Below, piece by piece: positions 26,285 to 33,701 of a DNA stretch of 64,000 bases (its first letter is position 1; each line of letters begins with the position of its first letter). Below the pieces are notes generated by a model. The model saw only the letters and a list, made by a program, of their open reading frames with translations, ran no database searches and had not been told where the DNA came from. The stretch lies in contig NZ_JAGIOO010000001.1 of assembly GCF_017876755.1 (NCBI RefSeq), forward strand, positions 9,037,786 through 9,101,785, given 5' to 3'. A program made the translations under genes and the position numbers. The DNA comes from Crossiella equi. Lineage in GTDB: Bacteria; Actinomycetota; Actinomycetes; Mycobacteriales; Pseudonocardiaceae.

Positions 26285-26902
26285 ATGCACATCGCGATCC
26301 TGACCTTCGAGGGCTTCAACGAACTGGACTCCCTCATCGCACTCGGCCTCCTCAACCGCGTTCCCGACCCGGCCTGGCGGGTGACGATCGCCGCCCCGAC
26401 CCCGCGCGTGCAGTCAGTGAACGGCGTGGCCCTGGAGGCGATGGTCCCCCTGGAGGATGCCGTGGCCGCGGACGTGGTGGTCGTGGGCAGCGGCGCCCGC
26501 ACCCGCGAGGTGGTCGCCGACCCGACCATCATGGCGGTGCTGGCCGAGCTGGACCCGGCCCGCCAGCTGCTGGCCGCACAGTGCTCGGGCGCGCTGGTGC
26601 TGGCCAAGCTCGGGCTGCTGGACGGCGTCCCGGCGTGCACGGACCAGAGGAGCAAGCCCTGGGTGGTGGCCGCGGGGGTGGACGTGCTGAACCAGCCCTT
26701 CCACGCCAAGGGCAACGTGGCCACCGCGGGCGGCTGCCTGGCCTCGCACTACCTGGCCACCTGGGTGATCGCCCGCCTGGCCGGTGTCGACGCGGCGGCC
26801 CGGGCGCTGGACTACGTGGTCCCGGTGGGGGAGAAGGAGGACTACATCACCCGGGCCCTGGCCAACGTCACGCCGTACCTGGACAGGGCCCGCGCGGCCT
26901 AG
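26285..26902 (+). CDS. DJ-1/PfpI-family protein
   Basis: A 205-residue class I glutamine-amidotransferase-like protein. The nucleophile elbow is LLAAQCSGALVLAKLGLL with its reactive cysteine, and CLASHYLATWVI supplies the conserved histidine region. The N-terminus MHIAILTFEGFNELD has the family glutamate. Such proteins act as isocyanide hydratases, glyoxalases or regulators' partners; this one is closest in style to the DJ-1 proteins encoded next to regulators. It is divergent from the MocR gene. Its TAG stop shares a CTAG palindrome with the convergent hydrolase stop. Confidence 0.83.
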   Translation: MHIAILTFEGFNELDSLIALGLLNRVPDPAWRVTIAAPTPRVQSVNGVALEAMVPLEDAVAADVVVVGSGARTREVVADPTIMAVLAELDPARQLLAAQCSGALVLAKLGLLDGVPACTDQRSKPWVVAAGVDVLNQPFHAKGNVATAGGCLASHYLATWVIARLAGVDAAARALDYVVPVGEKEDYITRALANVTPYLDRARAA

Positions 26903-27645
26903 GCGGTCAGCAGCGCCACGAACCCGTCCAGGTTGTCCTCCATCATCAGGTGCGCGGCGCCGGGTACGACCCGGACGTCGCACCCGGTCGCGCGCAACGA
27001 GCCGAGGTCCTCCCCAGTCAGCTCACCCGACAGGTAGCGCTTCGGCACGGCCAGCGCGGTCAGCTGCGCGCGGAAGGTGGCTGGCCGCTCGGCCAGCAGC
27101 GAGACGGCGGTGCGGTGCAGCCCGCGCGGGGACCACCGGCGCAGCGTGCGAACGCCGATCGCCGAGTTGTTGAGCTCGAGGATGGTCCGCATCCCGGTCG
27201 CGACGAAGGTCTCCTCGTCGAAACCGGCGATCTGGGCCGACATCCCGCCGATACCGGGGTCAAGGTTCGGTTCGGCCACCACCAGCTCGCCCACGAGGTC
27301 GGGGCGCTGCGCCGCCAGGCTGATCGCGACCGACCCGCCGAGCGAGTGCCCGACCAGTCTGATCGAGCGCAGGGCGAGCGCGTCGAGAACGGCCGCGACG
27401 GCGGTGGCGTGGTCGTCGATCGTGTACGTGAACTCGTCGTCGTGGTCGCTCCACCCGCTGCCCAGCAGGTCGACCACCACGTGTCGGCCCCGGCCCGCCA
27501 CCGCCGGGTGGCCGATGACCGGGCCGAACGAGATCGTGCTGGCCAAGCCCAGACCACCGAGGTAGACGGTGGTGGGCCCGTCGGTGGTGCCGACATCGAG
27601 GTAGGCGATGTGCGCACCGGATCCGGTGACAGGCAGGAGCCGCAT
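26899..27645 (-). CDS. Alpha/beta-fold hydrolase
   Basis: A 248-residue hydrolase. The oxyanion region is VYLGGLGLAS, the nucleophile lies in LVGHSLGGSVAIS and the catalytic histidine in PGAAHLMMEDN. SWSDHDDE-like segment GSGWSDHDDEF is typical of small lipase/peroxidase-fold enzymes. ATG at 27645 is used; ATG at 27654 adds three residues. The 5' end is divergent from a truncated MerR gene. Convergent with the DJ-1 gene, sharing 4 bp. Substrate unknown. Confidence 0.8.
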   Translation of the reverse strand: MRLLPVTGSGAHIAYLDVGTTDGPTTVYLGGLGLASTISFGPVIGHPAVAGRGRHVVVDLLGSGWSDHDDEFTYTIDDHATAVAAVLDALALRSIRLVGHSLGGSVAISLAAQRPDLVGELVVAEPNLDPGIGGMSAQIAGFDEETFVATGMRTILELNNSAIGVRTLRRWSPRGLHRTAVSLLAERPATFRAQLTALAVPKRYLSGELTGEDLGSLRATGCDVRVVPGAAHLMMEDNLDGFVALLTA

Positions 27646-27703
27646 GGCCGCCATTGTCCACACCCGCGGGAAGACCGGTACGGCCGCATGCGTTGGCCAG
27701 GGT

Positions 27704-27958
27704 GTGCGGATCGGTGAGGCGGCCAGGGCCAGTGGGATGAGCGCGCGGTCGTTGCGGCACTACGAGGACGAGGGCCTGATCGTGCCGGGCCGGTGCGGCA
27801 ACGGTTTCCGCGACTACTGCCAGGCCACGATCGACCGGGTGCTGGCCATCCGCCCACTGCTGGCCTCCGGGCTGCCGGTGCGCTTGATCCGGGAGCGCCT
27901 CGGCGCCCGCATCGCGGTGCTCAGGGAACAGCAGGACGCGCTGGACGCCTTCCTTTAG
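27704..27958 (+). CDS. MerR-family regulator, C-terminally truncated
   Basis: An 84-residue protein with a complete MerR winged helix: [29 protein letters not shown] and [19 protein letters not shown]. The dimerisation coiled coil begins ([16 protein letters not shown]) but stops at TAG, roughly 30-40 residues earlier than normal. The following DNA encodes part of an unrelated oxidoreductase, so the 3' end was probably lost in a deletion. The GTG at 27704 starts at the HTH. Whether the short protein still dimerises is uncertain. Confidence 0.65.
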   Translation: MRIGEAARASGMSARSLRHYEDEGLIVPGRCGNGFRDYCQATIDRVLAIRPLLASGLPVRLIRERLGARIAVLREQQDALDAFL

Positions 27959-28286
27959 GGTGGCTGGCCCCCGGTGAGGTCGTGCTCGCGCACGCCGCCG
28001 TCGGGGGAGTGGGGCAGGCCGCGCTCCCCCTGGCCCGGCACCTCGGTGCGCGCGTGCTCGCCACCGCCGCACCGGCCAAGCACGACGTCGTTGCGGCACT
28101 CGGCGCCGAGGTCCTGGACCGCGCGCACCCGGACCTGGAGGCGGAGGTCCTCCGGCGGACCGGTGGGGTGGACCTGGGGTGTACCCGCCCGGCACACCCC
28201 AGGTCCACCCCATGGCCGACGGTCCGGCCGTGCTGCGGCGGCTCGAGGCAGGGCAGACCTCGGGCAAACACGCCCTCGACCCCTGA
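27958..28286 (+). pseudogene. Remnant of a quinone reductase/zinc-type alcohol dehydrogenase
   Basis: Right after the MerR stop, the frame from 27958 encodes the NADP-binding part of a medium-chain reductase: [32 protein letters not shown] and [20 protein letters not shown], as far as TGGVDL near 28175. The expected next 100 or so residues are missing. In a different frame, from 28212 to the TGA at 28284-28286, the family C-terminus reappears ([20 protein letters not shown]). The junction between the two parts is a perfect 19-bp palindrome. N-terminus and middle are deleted, so the gene is dead. Confidence 0.75.
28164..28212. repeat. Perfect 19-bp inverted repeat at a deletion junction
   Basis: TGGGGTGGACCTGGGGTGT (28164-28182) and its exact complement (28194-28212) are separated by 11 nt. 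The left arm is in the oxidoreductase frame; the right arm seems to be an inverted copy joined to the gene's C-terminus. It could also act as a terminator hairpin ahead of the P450 promoter. Confidence 0.8.
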
Positions 28287-28307
28287 CGGTAGTTCCCGGC
28301 CAGTCCG

Positions 28308-28345
28308 TGTCAGTCGACACAATCAACCGACATTGTCGAGTGACA
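28308..28345. promoter_or_regulatory. Operator cluster upstream of the P450-reductase gene
   Basis: Two TGTC-N4-GACA sites lie at 28308-28319 and 28334-28345, 26 bp apart, and CGACATTGTCG (28328-28338) is a further palindrome. TCAACCGAC at 28323-28331 recurs at 32097-32105 before the nearby TetR gene. A possible promoter is TTGTCG (28333-28338) with TACGGT (28357-28362). Confidence 0.5.
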
Positions 28346-28399
28346 AAGTCGATCGGTACGGTTGGTGGTGACCGCGCGAACCCACCGGAAGGCAGGACG

Positions 28400-31300
28400 A
28401 TGACCACCTCGATCCCCGAGCGCCCCGCGCTGCCGCTGATCGGCCACGCCCTGCGGATCCCGGACGGCGCCGACGGGCTCCTGCACGCGATCAAGGAGGC
28501 CAAGGAGCTCGGGCCGGTCTACCGAATCCGGGCCTTCGGCCAAGAGGTCACGTTCGTCTCCGGCCTGGACCTGGTCACCGAGCTGGCCGACGAGACCCGG
28601 TTCCGCAAGAACGTGCACGCCGACCTGCGGTTCGTGCGCGAGATCGGCGGCGACGGCCTGTTCACCGCCTTCAACGACGAGCCGAACTGGCGCAAGGCCC
28701 ACGACGTGCTCATGCCCGCCTTCTCCCTCGGTGCCATGCGCGGCTACCACGACACCATGCTGCGCGTGGCCCGGGAGCTGGTCGCCAAGTGGGACAACGT
28801 GTCCGGGCCGGTGGACGTGGCCGAGGACATGACCCGCCTGACCTTCGACACCATCGGCCTGTGCGGCTTCGGCCACGACTTCGAGTCCTTCCGCCGCGCG
28901 GACACCCACCCGTTCGTGGAGAGCATGTCCCGGGCCCTGGAGCACGCGCAGGACATGGCCGAGACCATCCCCGGCCTGGAGTTCCTGCGCTTCCGCAAGA
29001 CCGAGCGCTTCCGCGCCGACAACGCGCTGATGCGCGAGCTGGTCGACGAGGTGGTCCAGCGCCGCCGCGCCTCCGGCGACACCGGCACCGACGACCTGCT
29101 CGGCCGGATGCTGCACACCCCCGACCCGGTGACCGGCGCGGTGCTGGACGACGACAACATCCGCCACCAGGCCCTGACCTTCCTCATCGCCGGGCACGAG
29201 ACCACCAGCGGCGCGCTGTCCTTCGCGCTCTACTACCTGCTCAAGCACCCCGAGGTGCTGGCCAGGGCGCAGGCCGAGGTGGACGCGCTGTGGGGCGACA
29301 CCGACCACCCGGAGCCCTCCTACGCCGACGTCGGCAAGCTGGCCTACCTGCGCCAGGTGCTCAACGAGAGCCTGCGGCTGTGGCCGACCGCGCCCGCCTT
29401 CGCGCGGGAACCCCTGGCGGACACGGTGATCGGCGGCCGGTACCCGGTGCGCCGGGGCGAGACGCTGATGGTGCTCACCCCGGCCCTGCACCGCGACCCG
29501 GCCTGGGGCGACAACGTCGAGCTGTTCGACCCGTCGCGCTTCGACCCCGAGCGCGAGCGGGAGCGGCCGGTGCACCTGTTCAAGCCCTTCGGCACGGGGG
29601 AGCGGGCCTGCATCGGGCGGCAGTTCGCGCTGCACGAGGCCACGCTGGTGCTGGGCCTGCTCGTGCACCGCTACCGCCTGGTCGACCACACCGACTACCA
29701 GCTGCGCATCAAGTCCACGCTGACCATCAAGCCGGACGGCTTCACCCTGCGCCTGGCCCGCCGCACCGACCGGCACCGCCCCACCACGCCCGTCACCGTC
29801 ACCGTCACCCGACCGACCACCCGCCGCGCGACCGGCACGGCGCTGACCGTGCTGCACGGCTCGAACCTGGGCACCTGCGCGGCCATCGCCCAGGACCTGG
29901 CCGGGGCCGGTGCGGACCTGGGCTTCACCACCTCGGTGGCCCCGTTGGACGCCGCGGTGGACCGGCTGCCCGCCGGACCGGTGGTGCTCGTGGCCGCCTC
30001 CTACAACGGCCGCCCCACCGACGACGCGGCCGAGTTCGTGTCCTGGGTGGACGGTCTGGCCCCGGGCAGCCTGGACGGGGTGACCTACGCGGTGCTGGGT
30101 GTGGGGGACCGCAACTGGGTGGCGACCTACCAGCGCGTCCCCACCCACCTCGACGAACGCCTGGCCGCCGCGGGTGCCACCCGGCTGCTGGCCCGGGGCG
30201 AGGCGGACGCCGCCGGGGACTTCAACGGCCTGGTGGACGGGTGGACCGCCGAGCTGTGGGCCGCGCTGCTGGCACGGCACGGCGTCGGGACGACCGCGCC
30301 GGAGGTGTCCACTGAGGACGGTGTCGAGCTGGTGGACGCGCCGTCCTCGGCCACCGGTGCCCTGGCCGCCCGGCACGGCGTGGTCCCGATGGCGGTTCTG
30401 GAGACCCGCGACCTGGTCGACCTGTCCCACCCGCTGGGCCGCCCGAAGCGCTACCTGCGGCTGCGCCTGCCCGCCGGCACGGCCTACCGCACCGGCGACC
30501 ACCTCGCCGTGCTGCCCCACAACCCGGAGGCCCTGGTGCGGCGCGTGGCCGAGCGGTTCGCCCTGGACCTGGACCGCACGGTCACGCTGAAGTCCCGCCG
30601 CAACCGGCTGCCGGTCGACCGCCCGGTGACGCTGCGCCAGCTGCTCACCGAGTTCGTGGAGCTCCAGGCGCCCGCGACCGCCGAGCAGATCGCGCTGCTG
30701 GCCGCCCACACCGCCTGCCCGCCCGAGCAGCACGCCCTCGCGGCCACCGCACCCGGCGCGGACAGCGTGCTGGACCTGCTGGCGCGCAACGCCTCCTGCG
30801 CGCTGCCGTTCGAGCGGTACCTGGCCCTGCTCCCGGTCCTGCGCCCCCGCCAGTACTCGATCTCCTCCTCGGCGCGGGCCCGGCCGGAGGAGGTCGAGCT
30901 GATGGTGTCCCTGCGGCCCGGCGGCATCGCCTCGTCCTACCTGCACGAGGTGCGCGCGGGCGACACCGTGCACTGCCGCGTGCTGCCCTGCGCGGACGCC
31001 GTTCGCGTCCCCGAGGACGTCCCGGCGGTCGTGGTCGGCGCGGGCACCGGCCTGGCCCCCTTCCGCGGCGCGATCCTGGACCGCCTGCACACCGGCTCGA
31101 CCTCGACCCTGTTGTGCTACTTCGGTTGTGACCACCCGGACGTGGACTACCTGCACCGCGAGGAGCTGGCCGCGGCCGAACGCGCGGGCGTGGTGTCCGT
31201 GCGCCCGGCCTTCACGCACGCCCCGGACAACGGCGTGAAGTTCGTGCAGGACCGCATCCGGCGGGAGGCCGAGGAGGTGTGGGCGGTCCTGGAGTCAGGC

Positions 31301-31468
31301 GGCCGCGTGCACGTCTGCGGCGACGGCCAGCGCCTGGCCCCGGCGGTGCGCGAGGCGTTCCAGGCGGTGTACCGGGACCGGACCGGTGCGGACGAGACGG
31401 AGTCGGCGGCCTGGCTGGCCGGGCTGGTGGCGGCGGGCCGCTACGTCGAGGACGTCTACACCGGCTGA
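28400..31468 (+). CDS. Self-sufficient cytochrome P450-NADPH reductase fusion (CYP102/BM3 type)
   Basis: A 1022-residue cytosolic fusion that should hydroxylate medium- or long-chain fatty acids near the omega end using NADPH. The haem domain has Phe88 in GDGLFTAF (BM3 Phe87), oxygen-binding AGHETTSG starting at Ala264 and haem ligand Cys404 in FGTGERACIGRQFALHEA. The FMN domain begins near residue 481 (LTVLHGSNLGTCAAIAQDL). The FAD/NADPH domain carries RQYSISSSAR, GAGTGLAPFRGAI and the C-terminal YVEDVYTG. Length is close to the 1049-residue BM3. The ATG at 28400 follows GGAAGGCAGGA. A TetR gene is convergent and overlaps its 3' end by 13 bp. Bacillus BM3 is fatty-acid induced through a TetR repressor, a plausible parallel here. 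Confidence 0.93.
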   Translation: MTTSIPERPALPLIGHALRIPDGADGLLHAIKEAKELGPVYRIRAFGQEVTFVSGLDLVTELADETRFRKNVHADLRFVREIGGDGLFTAFNDEPNWRKAHDVLMPAFSLGAMRGYHDTMLRVARELVAKWDNVSGPVDVAEDMTRLTFDTIGLCGFGHDFESFRRADTHPFVESMSRALEHAQDMAETIPGLEFLRFRKTERFRADNALMRELVDEVVQRRRASGDTGTDDLLGRMLHTPDPVTGAVLDDDNIRHQALTFLIAGHETTSGALSFALYYLLKHPEVLARAQAEVDALWGDTDHPEPSYADVGKLAYLRQVLNESLRLWPTAPAFAREPLADTVIGGRYPVRRGETLMVLTPALHRDPAWGDNVELFDPSRFDPERERERPVHLFKPFGTGERACIGRQFALHEATLVLGLLVHRYRLVDHTDYQLRIKSTLTIKPDGFTLRLARRTDRHRPTTPVTVTVTRPTTRRATGTALTVLHGSNLGTCAAIAQDLAGAGADLGFTTSVAPLDAAVDRLPAGPVVLVAASYNGRPTDDAAEFVSWVDGLAPGSLDGVTYAVLGVGDRNWVATYQRVPTHLDERLAAAGATRLLARGEADAAGDFNGLVDGWTAELWAALLARHGVGTTAPEVSTEDGVELVDAPSSATGALAARHGVVPMAVLETRDLVDLSHPLGRPKRYLRLRLPAGTAYRTGDHLAVLPHNPEALVRRVAERFALDLDRTVTLKSRRNRLPVDRPVTLRQLLTEFVELQAPATAEQIALLAAHTACPPEQHALAATAPGADSVLDLLARNASCALPFERYLALLPVLRPRQYSISSSARARPEEVELMVSLRPGGIASSYLHEVRAGDTVHCRVLPCADAVRVPEDVPAVVVGAGTGLAPFRGAILDRLHTGSTSTLLCYFGCDHPDVDYLHREELAAAERAGVVSVRPAFTHAPDNGVKFVQDRIRREAEEVWAVLESGGRVHVCGDGQRLAPAVREAFQAVYRDRTGADETESAAWLAGLVAAGRYVEDVYTG

Positions 31469-32082
31469 GCGAGCACCACCGGCGTGAGCTGGCCGGTGGC
31501 CAGCGCCACCACGGCCGCGACCAGGCTGCCCAGGCAGGCCTGTTCGCTGGCCTCGTCCGGCAGGGCCACGCGCTGCGCGGTCAGCCCCTCGAACCCGGCG
31601 AGGAAGAACCGGGACAGGACCAGGGCGGGCTGCGCGAGCCGCTGCCCGGTGCGGGTGGCCGCCTGCTCGATGAGCTCGGCGGTCACCTCGATCACCTCGC
31701 GGTAGTGCTGCCGGGAGGCGTCGCTGAGCGCGGGGGTGCGCTCGGCGAACAGGATCAGCTCGTTGAGCAGCTGGTAGTCGGCGGGCTGCTCCCGCACGGT
31801 GTGCCAGAGCGCCGCGACCATCGCCGCGACGGTCTCGGCGAAACTCCCACCGTCCGGGGCGGCCTGCCGGACGTGGTCGACCAGCGTGCTGGTGACCTGG
31901 GTCAGCACGGCCTGGTACAGGCCTTCCTTGGTGCCGAACGTGTAGTGCACGGTCGCCTGCGCCACGCCCAGCTCGGTGGCGATGGCGCGGGTGCTCCCGG
32001 CCGCGATGCCCTCCCGGCGCATGAGGTCGATCGCCGCCTTGACCAGCTGCGGACGGCGCTCGGCGGCGGGAACGTGGGCCAT
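31456..32082 (-). CDS. TetR-family regulator, probable controller of the P450
   Basis: A 208-residue TetR protein. HTH: QLVKAAIDLMRREGIAAGST and TELGVAQATVHYTFGTKEGL, followed by a helical ligand domain ending in a region rich in small and hydrophobic residues. The ATG at 32082 is chosen over an upstream TTG. The 3' end overlaps the P450 stop by 13 bp on the opposite strand. The 9-mer TCAACCGAC occurs both before this gene and in the P450 promoter, which supports a common operator and thus control of the P450 gene as well as autoregulation. Confidence 0.85.
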   Translation of the reverse strand: MAHVPAAERRPQLVKAAIDLMRREGIAAGSTRAIATELGVAQATVHYTFGTKEGLYQAVLTQVTSTLVDHVRQAAPDGGSFAETVAAMVAALWHTVREQPADYQLLNELILFAERTPALSDASRQHYREVIEVTAELIEQAATRTGQRLAQPALVLSRFFLAGFEGLTAQRVALPDEASEQACLGSLVAAVVALATGQLTPVVLAQPV

Positions 32083-32094
32083 GCGGGGGAGTGT

Positions 32095-32106
32095 AGTCAA
32101 CCGACT
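32095..32106. promoter_or_regulatory. Operator candidate before the TetR gene
   Basis: AGTC-AACC-GACT is an inverted repeat 13-24 bp upstream of the TetR ATG. Its core TCAACCGAC is identical to 28323-28331 in the P450 promoter. Confidence 0.45.
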
Positions 32107-32109
32107 GCG

Positions 32110-32940
32110 TCAGCTGAACGGATCCTCGGTCAGGTCCAGCGCGCGTCGTGACGCGGTCCACAGCGCCGAGGCCAGGGCCGCGTTGTTCCCGTCCCCCTTG
32201 GGTTTGGCCGACCCCCGGGGAGTCAGGTAGGCGCCGTTGACCGTCTCGGCGGGTGCGGTGACCGCCCGCACCAGCGGTTCCGCGCCCTGCTCGGCCGTCC
32301 TGGTGAGCAGGCGGCCCAGCGGGGAGCGCATCAGCGCGGAGACCAGGCCCTCGCCCCGGAAGAAGTCGCTGGCCACCGCGCCCGGGTGGCAGGCCACCGA
32401 GACCAGCCGCGTCCGGCGCGCCAGCTCCTGGGCGAACAGCAGGTTCGCCAGCTTGGACGCCGCGTAGGCGGCCAGCGGCCGGTACTTCAGGCGCTCGCCG
32501 CTGAGGTCCGCCACGTCCAGGCGTCCGGCGGCGTGCGCGCCGCTGGAGGTCGTGACCACCCGCGCGCCCGGGGGCAGCCGGTCGGCCAGCAGGTGCGTGA
32601 GCAGGAACGGGGCCAGGTGGTTGGCCTGGATGGTCAGCTCGTGCCCGTCCTCGGTGCGGGTGCGGGTGTTGTTGATCGCCCCGGCGTTGTTGACGAGCAC
32701 GTGCACCGCCGGGCAGGCCGCCCGCAGGTCCTCGGCCAGGCGGCGCACGTCGACCAGGCGGGCGAAGTCGGCGGTGAACCAGCGCGCGCCGGTCTCGGCC
32801 GCCACCCGCTCGGTGCGTTCCGGGGAACGCCCGACCAGCACCAGGTCGGCGCCGGTGGCCACGAGCTGCCGGGCAGCGGCCGCGCCGATGCCCGCGCTCG
32901 CGCCGGTGATCACCACGGTCCGGTTCTCCAGGCTGCGCAC
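32110..32940 (-). CDS. Short-chain dehydrogenase/reductase (retinol-dehydrogenase-like)
   Basis: A 276-residue SDR. NADP-binding TGASAGIG near the N-terminus with GRSPERTERV behind the second strand (Arg suggests NADP), then NNAGA, catalytic Ser in VVTTSSGAHAA and YAASKLAN with the Tyr/Lys pair. The substrate half resembles retinol and short-chain dehydrogenases acting on aldehydes or alcohols. The GTG start at 32940 lies 23 bp after the TetR gene at 32964-33578, so they form an operon divergent from the carboxylic acid reductase. Reduction of the aldehyde made by that reductase is a reasonable inference. Confidence 0.85.
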   Translation of the reverse strand: MRSLENRTVVITGASAGIGAAAARQLVATGADLVLVGRSPERTERVAAETGARWFTADFARLVDVRRLAEDLRAACPAVHVLVNNAGAINNTRTRTEDGHELTIQANHLAPFLLTHLLADRLPPGARVVTTSSGAHAAGRLDVADLSGERLKYRPLAAYAASKLANLLFAQELARRTRLVSVACHPGAVASDFFRGEGLVSALMRSPLGRLLTRTAEQGAEPLVRAVTAPAETVNGAYLTPRGSAKPKGDGNNAALASALWTASRRALDLTEDPFS

Positions 32941-32963
32941 GGAGAGGATCTTGCCAGTCCCGG

Positions 32964-33578
32964 CTACCCGGCCAACAGCTCCCGCACGGTGGCCGTGACC
33001 GCCTTGGTGGTCAGGTCGGCGGCCAGCTCGGCGCTGCCCTCGGCGCCGACCAGCACGGCCTGGGTGAACAGCGGGTTGAGGTGGGCGGCCACCGTCTGGC
33101 GCAGCAGCCGGGGTGTCTCGCCCTCGCCGCCCGCCTCCCGCCAGACCGTGTCGGCTGCCTCCCGGACGACGGCCCGGAGGTTCTCCCGGTGGTGGTCGTA
33201 GGCCTGGGACAGGCGTTCCGGCAGGCGGCGGGTGGTCAGCTCCCAGTACAACCGTCCATTGCGGACGGTGCGCTGGTGCACCAGTGTGGCCAGCTCCTCG
33301 AACCAGGGCTGCCAGTCGCCGTCCTGGAAGCGGGGCAGCGAGCGCAGGTACTCCGCGGAGGCGGCCGTGAGCGCCTCACTGAGCAGCTCCTCGCGGGTGG
33401 GGAAGTAGCGGAAGGCGGTGCGGCGGGCCACCTGCGCCAGGGCCGCGATGTCCTCCACGCTGATGTCGACGCCGTGTTCGGCCATGCCGTCCTTGGCCGC
33501 GGTGAGCAGCGCGTCGACGGTCACCTGCCGTCGCTGCCGCTGCACGGTTGTCGGCCGCGGTGTGGGCTCCCTGGTCAC
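32964..33578 (-). CDS. TetR-family regulator of the carboxylic acid reductase locus
   Basis: A 204-residue TetR regulator. HTH: TVDALLTAAKDGMAEHGVDI and EDIAALAQVARRTAFRYFPT. The ligand domain is helical with a Trp-rich segment (DGDWQPWFEEL). The GTG at 33578 is used. It is divergent from the carboxylic acid reductase gene across 123 bp that contain a palindrome and a direct repeat, and is followed by an SDR gene in the same operon. It most likely represses both transcription units until a carboxylic acid or aldehyde ligand appears. Confidence 0.86.
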   Translation of the reverse strand: MTREPTPRPTTVQRQRRQVTVDALLTAAKDGMAEHGVDISVEDIAALAQVARRTAFRYFPTREELLSEALTAASAEYLRSLPRFQDGDWQPWFEELATLVHQRTVRNGRLYWELTTRRLPERLSQAYDHHRENLRAVVREAADTVWREAGGEGETPRLLRQTVAAHLNPLFTQAVLVGAEGSAELAADLTTKAVTATVRELLAG

Positions 33579-33600
33579 AACCCCATCCCTTCGGGCGGAT

Positions 33601-33660
33601 TGACATCGTACTGAGCAGTGGTGGCACTATGAAGTGACATCGTGACACTCCGGAGTGCCA
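33601..33660. promoter_or_regulatory. Operators between TetR and carboxylic acid reductase genes
   Basis: CACTCCGGAGTG (33646-33657) is a perfect 12-bp palindrome, extended to TGACACTCCGGAGTGCCA at 33643-33660. The 9-mer TGACATCGT is directly repeated at 33601-33609 and 33635-33643. Both lie in the divergent promoter region and are probable binding sites of the adjacent TetR. Confidence 0.6.
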
Positions 33661-33701
33661 CTTGGTTGTTGGTGAATGCCATCAGGGAACCGAGGCCTGG
33701 A

